Of a stretch of 14,769 nt of DNA, positions 5,391 through 12,593 are shown piece by piece; the stretch's first letter is position 1; each line of letters starts with the position of its first letter. Under the pieces are notes generated by a model that was given only the letters and a program-made list of their open reading frames with translations, had not been told where the DNA came from and made no database searches. Location: the NCBI GenBank assembly GCA_003695205.1, contig RFIO01000278.1:1-14769 (forward strand), written 5' to 3'. The translations under genes and the position numbers were made by a program. The stretch comes from Deltaproteobacteria bacterium (GTDB lineage Bacteria; Desulfobacterota; Desulfuromonadia; Desulfuromonadales; Geothermobacteraceae).

Positions 5391-7985
5391 TCAGGTCCCC
5401 AGGCTGGCCTGTTTCCGATCGGTCTCTCCGGGTGAATCGCCGGCCGCCCTGGGCAGGGACACCAGCACCCGGGTAAACTCTCCCGGAACACTGTCGAAAC
5501 CGATCTCACCCTGGTGGTCGCGAATGATATCGAAGCTGATCGACAGGCCGAGACCGGTGCCGACGCCGGCCGGCTTGGTGGTGAAGAAGGGATCGAGAAT
5601 TCGCTCCCGCAGGTGGGCCGGGATGCCGGGGCCGAAATCCTGAACTACCAGTCCGACCCTGTCGCCGTCAAGCTCCTCCCCGGTGATGACCAGGCGCTTT
5701 TTCTCGTCAGCCTGCGGATATTTTTCGTTGAGCGCATGGCGCGCATTGCTCAACAGGTTGATCAGCACCTGCTCGAGCTGCTGGGGCCGTCCGGCGACCT
5801 GCGGCAGGTCGTGCGGCAGTTCGACATCGACCCTGATGCCGTCCTTGTTGAACTGCGACTTCATCAGGGTCAGCGCGTCCGCGACGACGTCCGTCCAGGC
5901 GACCGGCCGGACGGCATCGCTGCGCTTGCGGGCAAAATTCAGCAGGCTGCTGACGATATCGGCAATGCGGTTGCCTTCCTTGAGAATCCGTTCCGGGATT
6001 TCGGGCGGGGCGGCCTCCTTGCGGGACTGGTTCACCATGATCTGGGCATAGTTGATGATGCCGTTGATCGGGTTGTTGATCTCGTGAGCAACTCCGGCGG
6101 CCAGCTCTCCGATGGCGGCAAGCTGACCGGTACGCAATCGGTCGCGCTGCTCGCGTTCCTGGTCGGTGATGTCCCGAAGGAACTGGATCACGCGCTCGAC
6201 GCGACCGTTATCGTCGCTGATGGGTATGGCGCGCATTTCGAGAATCCTGCCGCCCTCCGTCTCGATTTCGGCCTGCCCGGTCCGGCCATTGGCAAAAACT
6301 TCACGCACCATGCAGGAGCCTGGCGCCTGTCCGTTGCCGGCGAACAGGTCTTCACAGCTCTTGCCGAGGAGATCGGTCACGGGGCCACCGACAAGTTCGG
6401 CGGCGGCACGGTTTGTCCAGGTCACACGGCAGTCGCGACTGTAGATCAACAGGCCATCCGGAATGGCGTTGAACAGGGTCTGGAACTGCCTGGAGAGCAG
6501 CCGGTGTTCCTGCTCGCTGCGTCGAAGTGCCTCTTCGGCCATGCGGCGCTCACCGATATCGCGGCCGACGATAAAGGCGATCTCCTTCGCCTCGCGCCTG
6601 TAGAAACTGATATCGAACTCGAAGGGCGCCCGCCGGCCGGCGGCGGTTGTCAGGCCGGCCTCCAGGGTGAGATGGCCGTCCTGGCGACCAGCGCGGAAAC
6701 GTTCAACCGCCTGTTCCTCGGGCTGAAACAGGTAGGGACAGAGCTCCCGCAGTGGCCTCCCAACCAGCGCCTCGCGCTCACTGCCGAACAGCATGCAGGC
6801 GACCTCATTCACTTCGTTCACCCTGCCCGGCAGACCGTCCGCCTCGATGTCCGCGACCAGGATGGCATCCCGTCCACTGTTGAACAGCTCCTCGAAATAC
6901 TCGCGGCTGCGACGCAGATCGTCCTCGCGAACCTGGATCTCCACCGCCATGCCACGGACAATGGCCGCCAGGTTTTCCAGTTCCGAGTAGGGCTGGGTTC
7001 CAAGCCTCCCCCTGTAGTTGCCGGCGGCAATCTCGGTCAGGCCGGCGGCAAATTCCTGCAGGGGGCGCACCAGTTGGCGACTGAGACTGATGGCGATGGC
7101 CAGGGCCAGCCAGAGAGCAACCAGCAGTCCGCCGGCAACCGACAGCTTCAATTGCCGAACGGTCGCCAGGGCACTCTCCAGGTCGTGGCCGAGCAGAACC
7201 ATCCAGCCGCTTCCCGGAATGCGCGCCATGCTGCCGAGCCAGGAACGGCCCTGCCAGCTGTATTCGTGGCTGCCCGCCTGGCCGGCGATGCCAAGGCGTA
7301 CAGGCTCGAGATGGCGCAGGGAGACACCGCGGGCCAGATCGCCCATTCCCATCTGAACGATTGCGCGTCCGCTGCGATCGAGCAGGGCCAGCGAGAGATC
7401 CTCCCGCCCCTTGACCACTGCCCCCATGCGCTGGAGAAAATGTTCGTTGAGACTGCCTGCCAGCACCAGGTCGCTGAAAGGAAAGACAAGCAGCAGCTCC
7501 TGCCGGCCGCTCACCGGTGAAGCGAACAGATCGCTCCAGAAAACGTCGTTGGCGCGTACCGCGCGGGCGAAGAAGGGCATTTCGGCAAAATTGACCCCGA
7601 GATAGTTGCCTCGCAGGTGTTCGGCTCCTTCGGTCAGGCCGACGTGAAGAACCTTCCCGCGCCGGTCGAGCAGCATGATGCTGTCGAAATAGTCGGCGTT
7701 GCGCACGGCGCTGTCGAGCAGCAGACTGGTATTATCCTGTTCGCTGTGGAAGTAGTTGACCAGGATGGCGGCAAGCTGACGCAGCACCGACTGGGGTTCG
7801 CGCAGTGACTCACTCACCTGGGAGGCGACGCTGTCAGCCAAAAGCAGGTTTTCCGATTCGAGAGCACGGCGCTGCTGGCTCGGCACCAGCCAAAGGGTGA
7901 CGGCCCCGACCAGTACCACCGGCAACAGGGAAAGGAGCAGAAAGCGGTTGAGAAGAAGAGAGCGGAGTTTTGACTGCCTGGTCAT
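5391..7985 (-). CDS. Membrane sensor histidine kinase: Cache-like sensor, HAMP, two PAS domains, HisKA-HATPase
   Basis: This 864-residue kinase starts with a transmembrane helix (about 12-33), then a periplasmic region to about residue 280 resembling a double Cache ligand sensor (YFDSIMLLDRRGKVLHVG near 99-116, and a second half ending GSGWMVLLGHDLE). A second helix (about 281-303), a HAMP linker (to about 355) and two PAS domains (about 362-480 and 495-610) follow. The kinase core has phospho-acceptor H634 (AGVAHEINNPINGI), N-box NLLSNA (743-748), G1 DFGPGI (783-788), F-box DPFFTTK (798-804) and G2 GTGLGLS (809-815), all intact. No response regulator gene is adjacent, so it is an orphan within this window. 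It lies 166 bases downstream of the small MshEN-like gene on the same strand, with a hairpin-rich leader between, so it may or may not share that transcript. The ribosome binding site before ATG 7985 is weak. Confidence 0.92.
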   Translation of the reverse strand: MTRQSKLRSLLLNRFLLLSLLPVVLVGAVTLWLVPSQQRRALESENLLLADSVASQVSESLREPQSVLRQLAAILVNYFHSEQDNTSLLLDSAVRNADYFDSIMLLDRRGKVLHVGLTEGAEHLRGNYLGVNFAEMPFFARAVRANDVFWSDLFASPVSGRQELLLVFPFSDLVLAGSLNEHFLQRMGAVVKGREDLSLALLDRSGRAIVQMGMGDLARGVSLRHLEPVRLGIAGQAGSHEYSWQGRSWLGSMARIPGSGWMVLLGHDLESALATVRQLKLSVAGGLLVALWLALAIAISLSRQLVRPLQEFAAGLTEIAAGNYRGRLGTQPYSELENLAAIVRGMAVEIQVREDDLRRSREYFEELFNSGRDAILVADIEADGLPGRVNEVNEVACMLFGSEREALVGRPLRELCPYLFQPEEQAVERFRAGRQDGHLTLEAGLTTAAGRRAPFEFDISFYRREAKEIAFIVGRDIGERRMAEEALRRSEQEHRLLSRQFQTLFNAIPDGLLIYSRDCRVTWTNRAAAELVGGPVTDLLGKSCEDLFAGNGQAPGSCMVREVFANGRTGQAEIETEGGRILEMRAIPISDDNGRVERVIQFLRDITDQEREQRDRLRTGQLAAIGELAAGVAHEINNPINGIINYAQIMVNQSRKEAAPPEIPERILKEGNRIADIVSSLLNFARKRSDAVRPVAWTDVVADALTLMKSQFNKDGIRVDVELPHDLPQVAGRPQQLEQVLINLLSNARHALNEKYPQADEKKRLVITGEELDGDRVGLVVQDFGPGIPAHLRERILDPFFTTKPAGVGTGLGLSISFDIIRDHQGEIGFDSVPGEFTRVLVSLPRAAGDSPGETDRKQASLGT

Positions 7986-7999
7986 GAACAGCTACCACC

Positions 8000-8100
8000 G
8001 GCCCGGTACGGGCCCGGCCCCTCCGGACAACCCAGGGCGACCTCAGGGTCGCATTCAATCAAACGTCAACAGTGTCGGGGGAAGCCATGTCCCCCGGTTG
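8000..8100 (-). other. Hairpin-rich 5' leader of the histidine kinase gene
   Basis: Three perfect 6-bp hairpins lie in the leader: CGGGGG/CCCCCG (8076-8081 with 8091-8096), GCGACC/GGTCGC (8037-8042 with 8047-8052, loop of 4) and GGCCCG/CGGGCC (8000-8005 with 8009-8014, loop of 3). The last is only 15 bases from the ATG and could mask the ribosome binding site. CAAC (8028-8031) can pair with GTTG (8097-8100), enclosing the first two as a small multi-branch fold. It does not match a riboswitch I recognise. Confidence 0.35.
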
Positions 8101-8114
8101 CAGGAAAACTCTAC

Positions 8115-8148
8115 CCGATTCGGCGGATAAAAAAAAGCCAAGAATCGG
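8115..8148 (-). repeat. Inverted repeat CCGATTC/GAATCGG with an eight-T run inside
   Basis: CCGATTC (8115-8121) and GAATCGG (8142-8148) form a 7-bp inverted repeat with a 20-base loop. On the minus strand the loop contains eight consecutive T (8138-8131), just after the stop codon of the 81-residue gene. A much weaker stem immediately before the T-run could act as a poor intrinsic terminator, with the larger repeat as a competing structure. It could equally be a protein site. Confidence 0.3.
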
Positions 8149-8151
8149 AAT

Positions 8152-8397
8152 TCAGGGCCCGGATTCCTCCTTGATCTGATCGAACATCAGGTTGAGAACC
8201 TCCTCGATCTGCCCCGGCGACATCCAGCCGTGTTCGAAGAAGATGGTGCCGAGAATGCGATGCGGCCGCCCGGCGAGGTTGTCGTCGACCTGTTCGCTCA
8301 GGGCCTGTTTGAGCTGTTCCGGGGTGACATGGCCGAGTCGAACGGCCAGCTGGCCGAAACGGGGGCAATAACGTTCACTGGGGTGCTGACTCATCAT
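8152..8397 (-). CDS. 81-residue MshEN/GspE-N-like domain protein, coupled to a diguanylate cyclase
   Basis: Residues 13-36 read R-F-G-xx-A-V-xx-G-x-V-xxxx-L-xxx-L-xx-Q (R13, G15, G22, L29, L33, Q36). This fits the 24-residue RLGxx..G......L...L..Q motif of MshEN domains at the N-terminus of MshE/GspE/PilB-type ATPases, some of which bind c-di-GMP. A second, degenerate copy (LG at 49-50, G58, I64, L69) begins about 11 residues later; classical MshEN has a longer spacer, near 23. No ATPase domain follows, so this is a free-standing domain. The upstream diguanylate cyclase stop overlaps its start (ATGATGA), and a GAGGAGG lies 3 bases before the first ATG and 6 before a second ATG at 8394, which may be the true start. 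The coupling suggests a shared role, possibly as a c-di-GMP reader. The binding function is inference. Confidence 0.7.
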   Translation of the reverse strand: MMSQHPSERYCPRFGQLAVRLGHVTPEQLKQALSEQVDDNLAGRPHRILGTIFFEHGWMSPGQIEEVLNLMFDQIKEESGP

Positions 8398-9743
8398 CGT
8401 CCTCCTCTATCGGACAACGGAAGTGATCCGCCCTCTTCATTTCGGCCGCCACGGCGAGTCTCTTTAGCGGCAACTTCCAGTCGATTTCGGCCGCCATCCT
8501 TGGCCAGATAAAGGGCGGCATCAGCTCGGGCAAAGAGACGGCCGGCATCCTCGGCATCGACGGGATAGGTCGCCATGCCGATGCTGACTGTCATGCGCAA
8601 AGCATCGTCCGGATGCTGCGGCAGGGGGATCGCCCGCTCGTGAAAATCGGCGCGGATCCGCTCGGCCAGGTCCATTGCCTCCTCATGCCCGGTTTCGGGC
8701 AGGAGAATACTGAACTCGTCCCCGCCGATACGGGCGACATGGTCATTGACGCGAACCAGGCTCTTAAGCCGCCGGGCCGCCTCCTGAAGGACGTAATCGC
8801 CGGTCTGGTGCCCAAAGGTGTCGTTGATTTCCTTGAACAGGTCGACGTCGAGCAGGAGCAGGGTGAAAACATGGCCATAGCGATCGGAACGCCTGGTTTC
8901 CTCATGGAACAGCCGATAGAACTCGCGCACGTTGTTCAGCCCTGTCAGGTAGTCGCTGGCCGACAGTTCGGCCAGCTCGCGGTGACTCTCTTCCAGGCGA
9001 ACCGCCATCTGGTTGAAGGTTCGCGCCAGGTCAGCCAGCTCATCCTGGCCGACCTCGGCTACACGCGCGGACAGGTCCCCTTCCCCCAGCTGGAGTACTC
9101 CCCGGCGCAGGGACTGCAACGGAGCCAGAACCGATTTGGACAGGTGCATTCCGGTCACCAGCGACAGGGCCAGGGCCATCAGCACCACCGCTCCGAGAAA
9201 TATGCCGGTAGTTCGGCGGTGGTCGACAACCTGGGCATGAAGCAGGTTCATTTCAGCCAGCGCCAGGTGATGGATGCGGTCGAGCCTGACTTCCACCTGC
9301 TCCAGCTTCAGCAACAGGTCGGCCTTGTACAGGCGGCCGTTGCCTGGCGGGCTCTGGTGCAGTTCTCCTCGCAGGCCCGACCAGATCTCCCGGGCACCGG
9401 ACAGGGCCTCTCGCTCCCCCGCCCCAATAAAAGCGACGCCGGCAAGCTGATCGAAACTTCTGTCGATGTCCGCCAGCACCGACTCCGCCAGGGGCATGGG
9501 CGCTTCGCCGCCGGCAACGCGGATGGCATCAGAGAGGTCATGCACCTGGCGCCACAGGGCCTCGACGGGGGCGATCTCGTCAACAGCCTCGGCAACCAGG
9601 CGGTCGACGGCCCCGGTCATGCCCTGAATGGCCCAGAATCCGATTGCCACCGCCACCAGCAATGGCAGCAGGGTCAGGACAAGCCCGAGGCAGAACCGGC
9701 GTTTCAGGGTTGTCCGGGCTTGCCTGTCAGCCACAGTTCCCAT
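8394..9743 (-). CDS. Membrane diguanylate cyclase: helical-bundle sensor, HAMP, GGDEF with I-site
   Basis: The 449-residue protein makes c-di-GMP from two GTP. It has a transmembrane helix at about 16-38, a helical periplasmic region (about 42-175, like four-helix-bundle sensors), a second helix at about 179-198, HAMP (about 199-255) and a GGDEF domain (265-425). The active-site loop G340-G-D-E-F344 is intact and the inhibitory I-site R331-V-N-D334 is at the standard position, so both catalysis and product feedback are expected. DYLTGLNNVREFY and LLLDVDLFKEINDTFGH are typical. I start at ATG 9743. The longer frame to 9983 runs into livF and has no family residues. No clear ribosome binding site precedes 9743, and a -10-like element ends 7 bases before it, so the mRNA may be leaderless. 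The stop overlaps the next gene by 4 bases. The basic Gly/Arg tail (430-449) is unstructured. Confidence 0.92.
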   Translation of the reverse strand: MGTVADRQARTTLKRRFCLGLVLTLLPLLVAVAIGFWAIQGMTGAVDRLVAEAVDEIAPVEALWRQVHDLSDAIRVAGGEAPMPLAESVLADIDRSFDQLAGVAFIGAGEREALSGAREIWSGLRGELHQSPPGNGRLYKADLLLKLEQVEVRLDRIHHLALAEMNLLHAQVVDHRRTTGIFLGAVVLMALALSLVTGMHLSKSVLAPLQSLRRGVLQLGEGDLSARVAEVGQDELADLARTFNQMAVRLEESHRELAELSASDYLTGLNNVREFYRLFHEETRRSDRYGHVFTLLLLDVDLFKEINDTFGHQTGDYVLQEAARRLKSLVRVNDHVARIGGDEFSILLPETGHEEAMDLAERIRADFHERAIPLPQHPDDALRMTVSIGMATYPVDAEDAGRLFARADAALYLAKDGGRNRLEVAAKETRRGGRNEEGGSLPLSDRGGR

Positions 9744-9750
9744 GAACAAC

Positions 9751-9759
9751 AGTTTAGCA
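9751..9759 (-). promoter_or_regulatory. Extended -10 element of a possible leaderless promoter for the diguanylate cyclase
   Basis: On the minus strand TGCTAAACT (9759-9751) has the TGn extension and a 4-of-6 -10 hexamer. Seven bases separate it from the ATG at 9743, so transcription would begin at or next to the start codon. No good -35 was found. The absence of a Shine-Dalgarno sequence fits this. Confidence 0.3.
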
Positions 9760-9789
9760 TCCGGGCACGTTTTCGCCGGTCGAAGGCGC

Positions 9790-9820
9790 AAAAAAGGCCG
9801 CGGAGAAACCCTCCGCGGCC
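9790..9820 (-). terminator. Strong intrinsic terminator of the liv operon
   Basis: On the minus strand GGCCGCGGAG-GGTTT-CTCCGCGGCC forms a perfect 10-bp stem followed by six T (9795-9790). It lies about 36 bases after the livF stop codon and separates the transporter operon from the diguanylate cyclase gene. Confidence 0.93.
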
Positions 9821-9855
9821 CGGATCGGCAGTCGACCGTTCGCGCTCGGCGCCCG

Positions 9856-10563
9856 TCAGATGCCGAGATAGGCCTTTTTGACTTCTTCGTTGGCCAGCAG
9901 GTTTTCGGCCGAGTCGGCCAGGGTGATGCGGCCGTTCTCCATGACGTAGCCGCGATGCGCCAACTTGAGGGCCTGGTTGGCATTCTGCTCCACCAGGAAG
10001 ATGGTGGTGTTGTTGGCGTGGTTGATCTGGCGGATGATATCGAAAATCTGCTTGATGATCAGGGGCGCAAGGCCGAGAGAAGGCTCGTCGAGCAGCAGCA
10101 GGCGCGGACGGGCCATCAGGGCGCGCGATATGGCCAGCATCTGCTGTTCGCCGCCGGACAGGGTGCCGCCGAGCTGGTTGCGGCGCTGGGCAAGAATGGG
10201 GAACAGGTCCATGACCATGTTCAGGTCCTGCCTGATAAGCAGCTTGTTCTTGCGCAGGTAGGCGCCCATCTCCAGGTTTTCGAGCACGGTCATGTTGGGG
10301 AAGATGCGCCGTCCCTCGGGCACCTGGATGACGCCCAGTTCGACGATCTTGTCCCCCGGCAGCCCCTGAATCGGCTTTCCCTGGAAGAGGATTTCCCCGC
10401 TGCGCGGCGGAACGACGCCGCACAGGGACATCAGCGTGGTGGTCTTGCCGGCGCCGTTGGCGCCGATCAGGGTGACGATCTCGCCCTCGTCGACCTCGAG
10501 GCTGACCCCCTTGAGAGCCTGGATGTTGCCATAGAACGTGTTGATGTTGTTGACCTTAAGCAT
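9856..10563 (-). CDS. livF: Branched-chain amino acid ABC transporter ATP-binding protein LivF
   Basis: One of two cytosolic ATPases that power uptake through LivH-LivM. The 235 residues carry Walker A GANGAGKT (34-41), the LivF-typical signature LSGGEQQM (135-142), Walker B LLLLDEP (155-161) and the family's VEQNA (191-195) in the switch region. Ribosome binding site choice: ATG 10563 (MLKVNNINTFYG) has GGGGA 7 bases upstream and starts at the usual family position. A GTG at 10578 would add five residues. Its first 8 bases overlap the end of livG, so translation is coupled. It is the last gene of the operon, before the terminator at 9790-9820. Confidence 0.95.
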   Translation of the reverse strand: MLKVNNINTFYGNIQALKGVSLEVDEGEIVTLIGANGAGKTTTLMSLCGVVPPRSGEILFQGKPIQGLPGDKIVELGVIQVPEGRRIFPNMTVLENLEMGAYLRKNKLLIRQDLNMVMDLFPILAQRRNQLGGTLSGGEQQMLAISRALMARPRLLLLDEPSLGLAPLIIKQIFDIIRQINHANNTTIFLVEQNANQALKLAHRGYVMENGRITLADSAENLLANEEVKKAYLGI

Positions 10564-11359
10564 CCTCTTCCCCTTCACCGAGGTAGGCCTCGATCACTTT
10601 CGGATTGCTGCGGATCTCCTGGGGGGTCCCCTTGGCAATCTTCTTGCCGTATTCCATGACGTAGATCCGGTCGGAGATGTTCATGACCAGTTTCATGTCG
10701 TGTTCGATCAGCAGGATGGCGATCCCCTCTTCCTTGCCGATGCGAACGATAAGTTCGTCCAGTTCCCTGGTCTCCTGGGGATTCATGCCTGCCGCCGGCT
10801 CATCGAGCAGCAGCAGGAAAGGATCGGTCGCCATCGCCCGGGCGATCTCCAGCCGGCGCTGGGCGCCGTAGGGCAGGTTTTTGGCGAACTCGTCGGCAAA
10901 ATCGACCAGACCGACCTTTTCCAGCAGCGCGTAGGCCCGATCGATGGTCTCACGTTCCTCGCGCGTCACCCCCGGGCTGCGCATGATGGCGCCGAGAATG
11001 CTGGTGCGCGTTCGGCAGTGGCGGCCGATCATGACGTTCTCCAGCACCGTCATGTTCTGGAACAGGCGGATATTCTGAAAGGTGCGCGCCATGCCCATCT
11101 CGGTCACCCGGTTGGGCTTGAAGCCGTTGATCTTGCGGCTCTGGCCTCCGGGCGGATGCACCATGATTTCGCCGCGGGTCGGCTTGTAGATGCCGGTGAC
11201 GCAGTTGAAAAAGGTGGTCTTGCCGGCGCCGTTCGGTCCGATCAGGGCGACGATCTCGTTTTCACAGACTTCGAGCGTGACACTGTCGACGGCGCGCAGG
11301 CCGCCGAAATCCATGGTCAGCTCACGGACTTCGAGCAGTTTGCGGGGCGCGTCAGCCAT
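10556..11359 (-). CDS. livG: Branched-chain amino acid ABC transporter ATP-binding protein LivG
   Basis: The second ATPase of the Liv importer. From ATG 11359 (MADAPRKLLEV) it has 267 residues with Walker A GPNGAGKT (41-48), Q-loop Q95 in ARTFQNIRLF, the characteristic LivG signature LPYGAQRRLEIARA (162-175) in place of LSGGQ, Walker B LLLLDEP (182-188) and switch H220 (LIEHDM). The acidic tail GEGEEDA is unremarkable. The start has GGGGTG about 5 bases upstream and lies inside the last codons of livM (8-base overlap). A longer frame from 11413 would add 18 residues that duplicate livM coding in another phase and are not family sequence. It pairs with LivF as a heterodimer on the membrane subunits. 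Confidence 0.95.
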   Translation of the reverse strand: MADAPRKLLEVRELTMDFGGLRAVDSVTLEVCENEIVALIGPNGAGKTTFFNCVTGIYKPTRGEIMVHPPGGQSRKINGFKPNRVTEMGMARTFQNIRLFQNMTVLENVMIGRHCRTRTSILGAIMRSPGVTREERETIDRAYALLEKVGLVDFADEFAKNLPYGAQRRLEIARAMATDPFLLLLDEPAAGMNPQETRELDELIVRIGKEEGIAILLIEHDMKLVMNISDRIYVMEYGKKIAKGTPQEIRSNPKVIEAYLGEGEEDA

Positions 11360-12581
11360 GGTTTTCACCCCTTTCTGCCCGACGGTAGGCGTAGGTCTTT
11401 CGAACATTGGCAATCAGTCCCTGGGGACGGAAGATCATCATCAGCACCATCACGGCACCAAAGACCAGCATCCGGTAATCGGCAAAGGCGCGCAGGTACT
11501 CCGGCATCAGGATCAGCACAAGGGCGGCGATGATCACGCCGACGATCGAGCCCATGCCGCCGAGCACGACGATGGAGAGGACGATCGCCGACTCCATGAA
11601 GGTAAAACTGTTCGGGTTGATGTAGGTGTTGCGCGCGGCGAACATGACCCCGACGGCGCCGGCCCAGAAGGCCCCAAGGGCGTAGGCCGACAGCTTGGTG
11701 CGCGCCATGTCGACGCCCATGGCGACACAGGCGATCTCATCCTCGCGCAGCGCCATCCAGGCCCGTCCGATACGCGAATCCTTCAGGCGGTTGGTGACGA
11801 AAATGGTAAACAGCACCATAAGCACCATCAGGTAGTAGGTGTAGATGGTGGCGCCTTCGATGCTCATGTCGATGCCGAACAGGCCCGGACGCGGGATGTT
11901 GGCGATCCCCTTGGCGCCGCTGGTGAACTCTTCCCAGTTCTCGATGACGATCTTGGCAATCGAGCCGAAGCCAAGGGTGACGATGGCAAGGTAGTCACCG
12001 CGCAGGCGCAGGATGGGGAAACCGAGCACGATGCCGAAAAAGGCACCGATCAGTCCACCGATGGGCAGGCAGCTCCAGAATCCCAGGGCGGGAAAGTGCT
12101 GGTTGATAAGGGCGTAGGAATAGGCGCCGACGGCGAAAAAGGCGACATAGCCGAGATCGAGCAGGCCGGCCAGACCGACGGTGATATTCAGTCCCAGCCC
12201 GAGAACAACGAAGATCAGGGCCAGAACCATGATGTTCACCTGGTAGACGTCGAGCACCCAGGGGAACAGCAGGGCCACAACAGCCAGGCCCAGCAGAAAA
12301 GGCCGGTAGAGTTTCGGCTCCTGCAGCAGACGCTGGCCGATGTGCAGATCGGCCTCCGCCCCATCTTCCAGTTCGGCCTTTTTCCGGCTCTTCTGCCGCT
12401 TGTCGAGAGCCCAGCGCCAGAGATTGTGCAGAACGAAGGCGCCGACAAAGACCCAGACCATGTTGAGCCAGCGCCATTCGACCGTGTTCTTGAGGGTATT
12501 GACCCGCACCACCATCAGGGGGAAGGTCAAAAAGACAAACCAGAGAGCAACCAGTATCGAGCGTTTCATCGAAGCCATCAT
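11352..12581 (-). CDS. livM: Branched-chain amino acid ABC transporter permease LivM
   Basis: The 409-residue inner-membrane permease has an N-terminal extension of about 100 residues (two hydrophobic spans and a charged linker, DKRQKSRKKAELEDGAEAD) before the core, as in the longer E. coli-type LivM. The core has the usual landmarks: LGLGLNITVGLAGLLDLGYVAFFAVGAY, LRLRGDYLAIVTLGFG, the coupling-helix region IGRAWMALREDEIACVAMGVD (contacts LivF/LivG), and VVLGGMGSIVGVIIAALVL near the end. About 8-10 membrane spans are expected. The ribosome binding site GGAGG is 8 bases before ATG 12581. Another ATG follows directly, and one more at residue 5, so the exact start may shift by a few codons. It begins 12 bases after livH and overlaps livG by 8. 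Confidence 0.95.
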   Translation of the reverse strand: MMASMKRSILVALWFVFLTFPLMVVRVNTLKNTVEWRWLNMVWVFVGAFVLHNLWRWALDKRQKSRKKAELEDGAEADLHIGQRLLQEPKLYRPFLLGLAVVALLFPWVLDVYQVNIMVLALIFVVLGLGLNITVGLAGLLDLGYVAFFAVGAYSYALINQHFPALGFWSCLPIGGLIGAFFGIVLGFPILRLRGDYLAIVTLGFGSIAKIVIENWEEFTSGAKGIANIPRPGLFGIDMSIEGATIYTYYLMVLMVLFTIFVTNRLKDSRIGRAWMALREDEIACVAMGVDMARTKLSAYALGAFWAGAVGVMFAARNTYINPNSFTFMESAIVLSIVVLGGMGSIVGVIIAALVLILMPEYLRAFADYRMLVFGAVMVLMMIFRPQGLIANVRKTYAYRRAERGENHG

Positions 12582-12593
12582 GACATCATCCTC

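Noticed and set aside
5514..7520. 668-codon open frame antisense to the histidine kinase
   Set aside because: Shadow frame with low-complexity Gln/Asp/Gly-rich product and no recognisable motif. The kinase on the other strand has every conserved box.
8613..9881. 422-codon open frame antisense to the diguanylate cyclase
   Set aside because: No start-site signal or family motif, and fully explained as the complement of the GGDEF gene.
9744..9983. 80-residue N-terminal extension of the diguanylate cyclase
   Set aside because: It would cross the liv terminator and enter livF. Residues are Arg/Ser/Pro-rich out-of-phase translation, and the natural start before the first membrane helix is ATG 9743.
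9704..10423. 239-codon minus-strand frame overlapping livF and the terminator
   Set aside because: Out-of-phase shadow of livF, running through a strong intrinsic terminator. Arg/Pro/Ala-rich with no motif.
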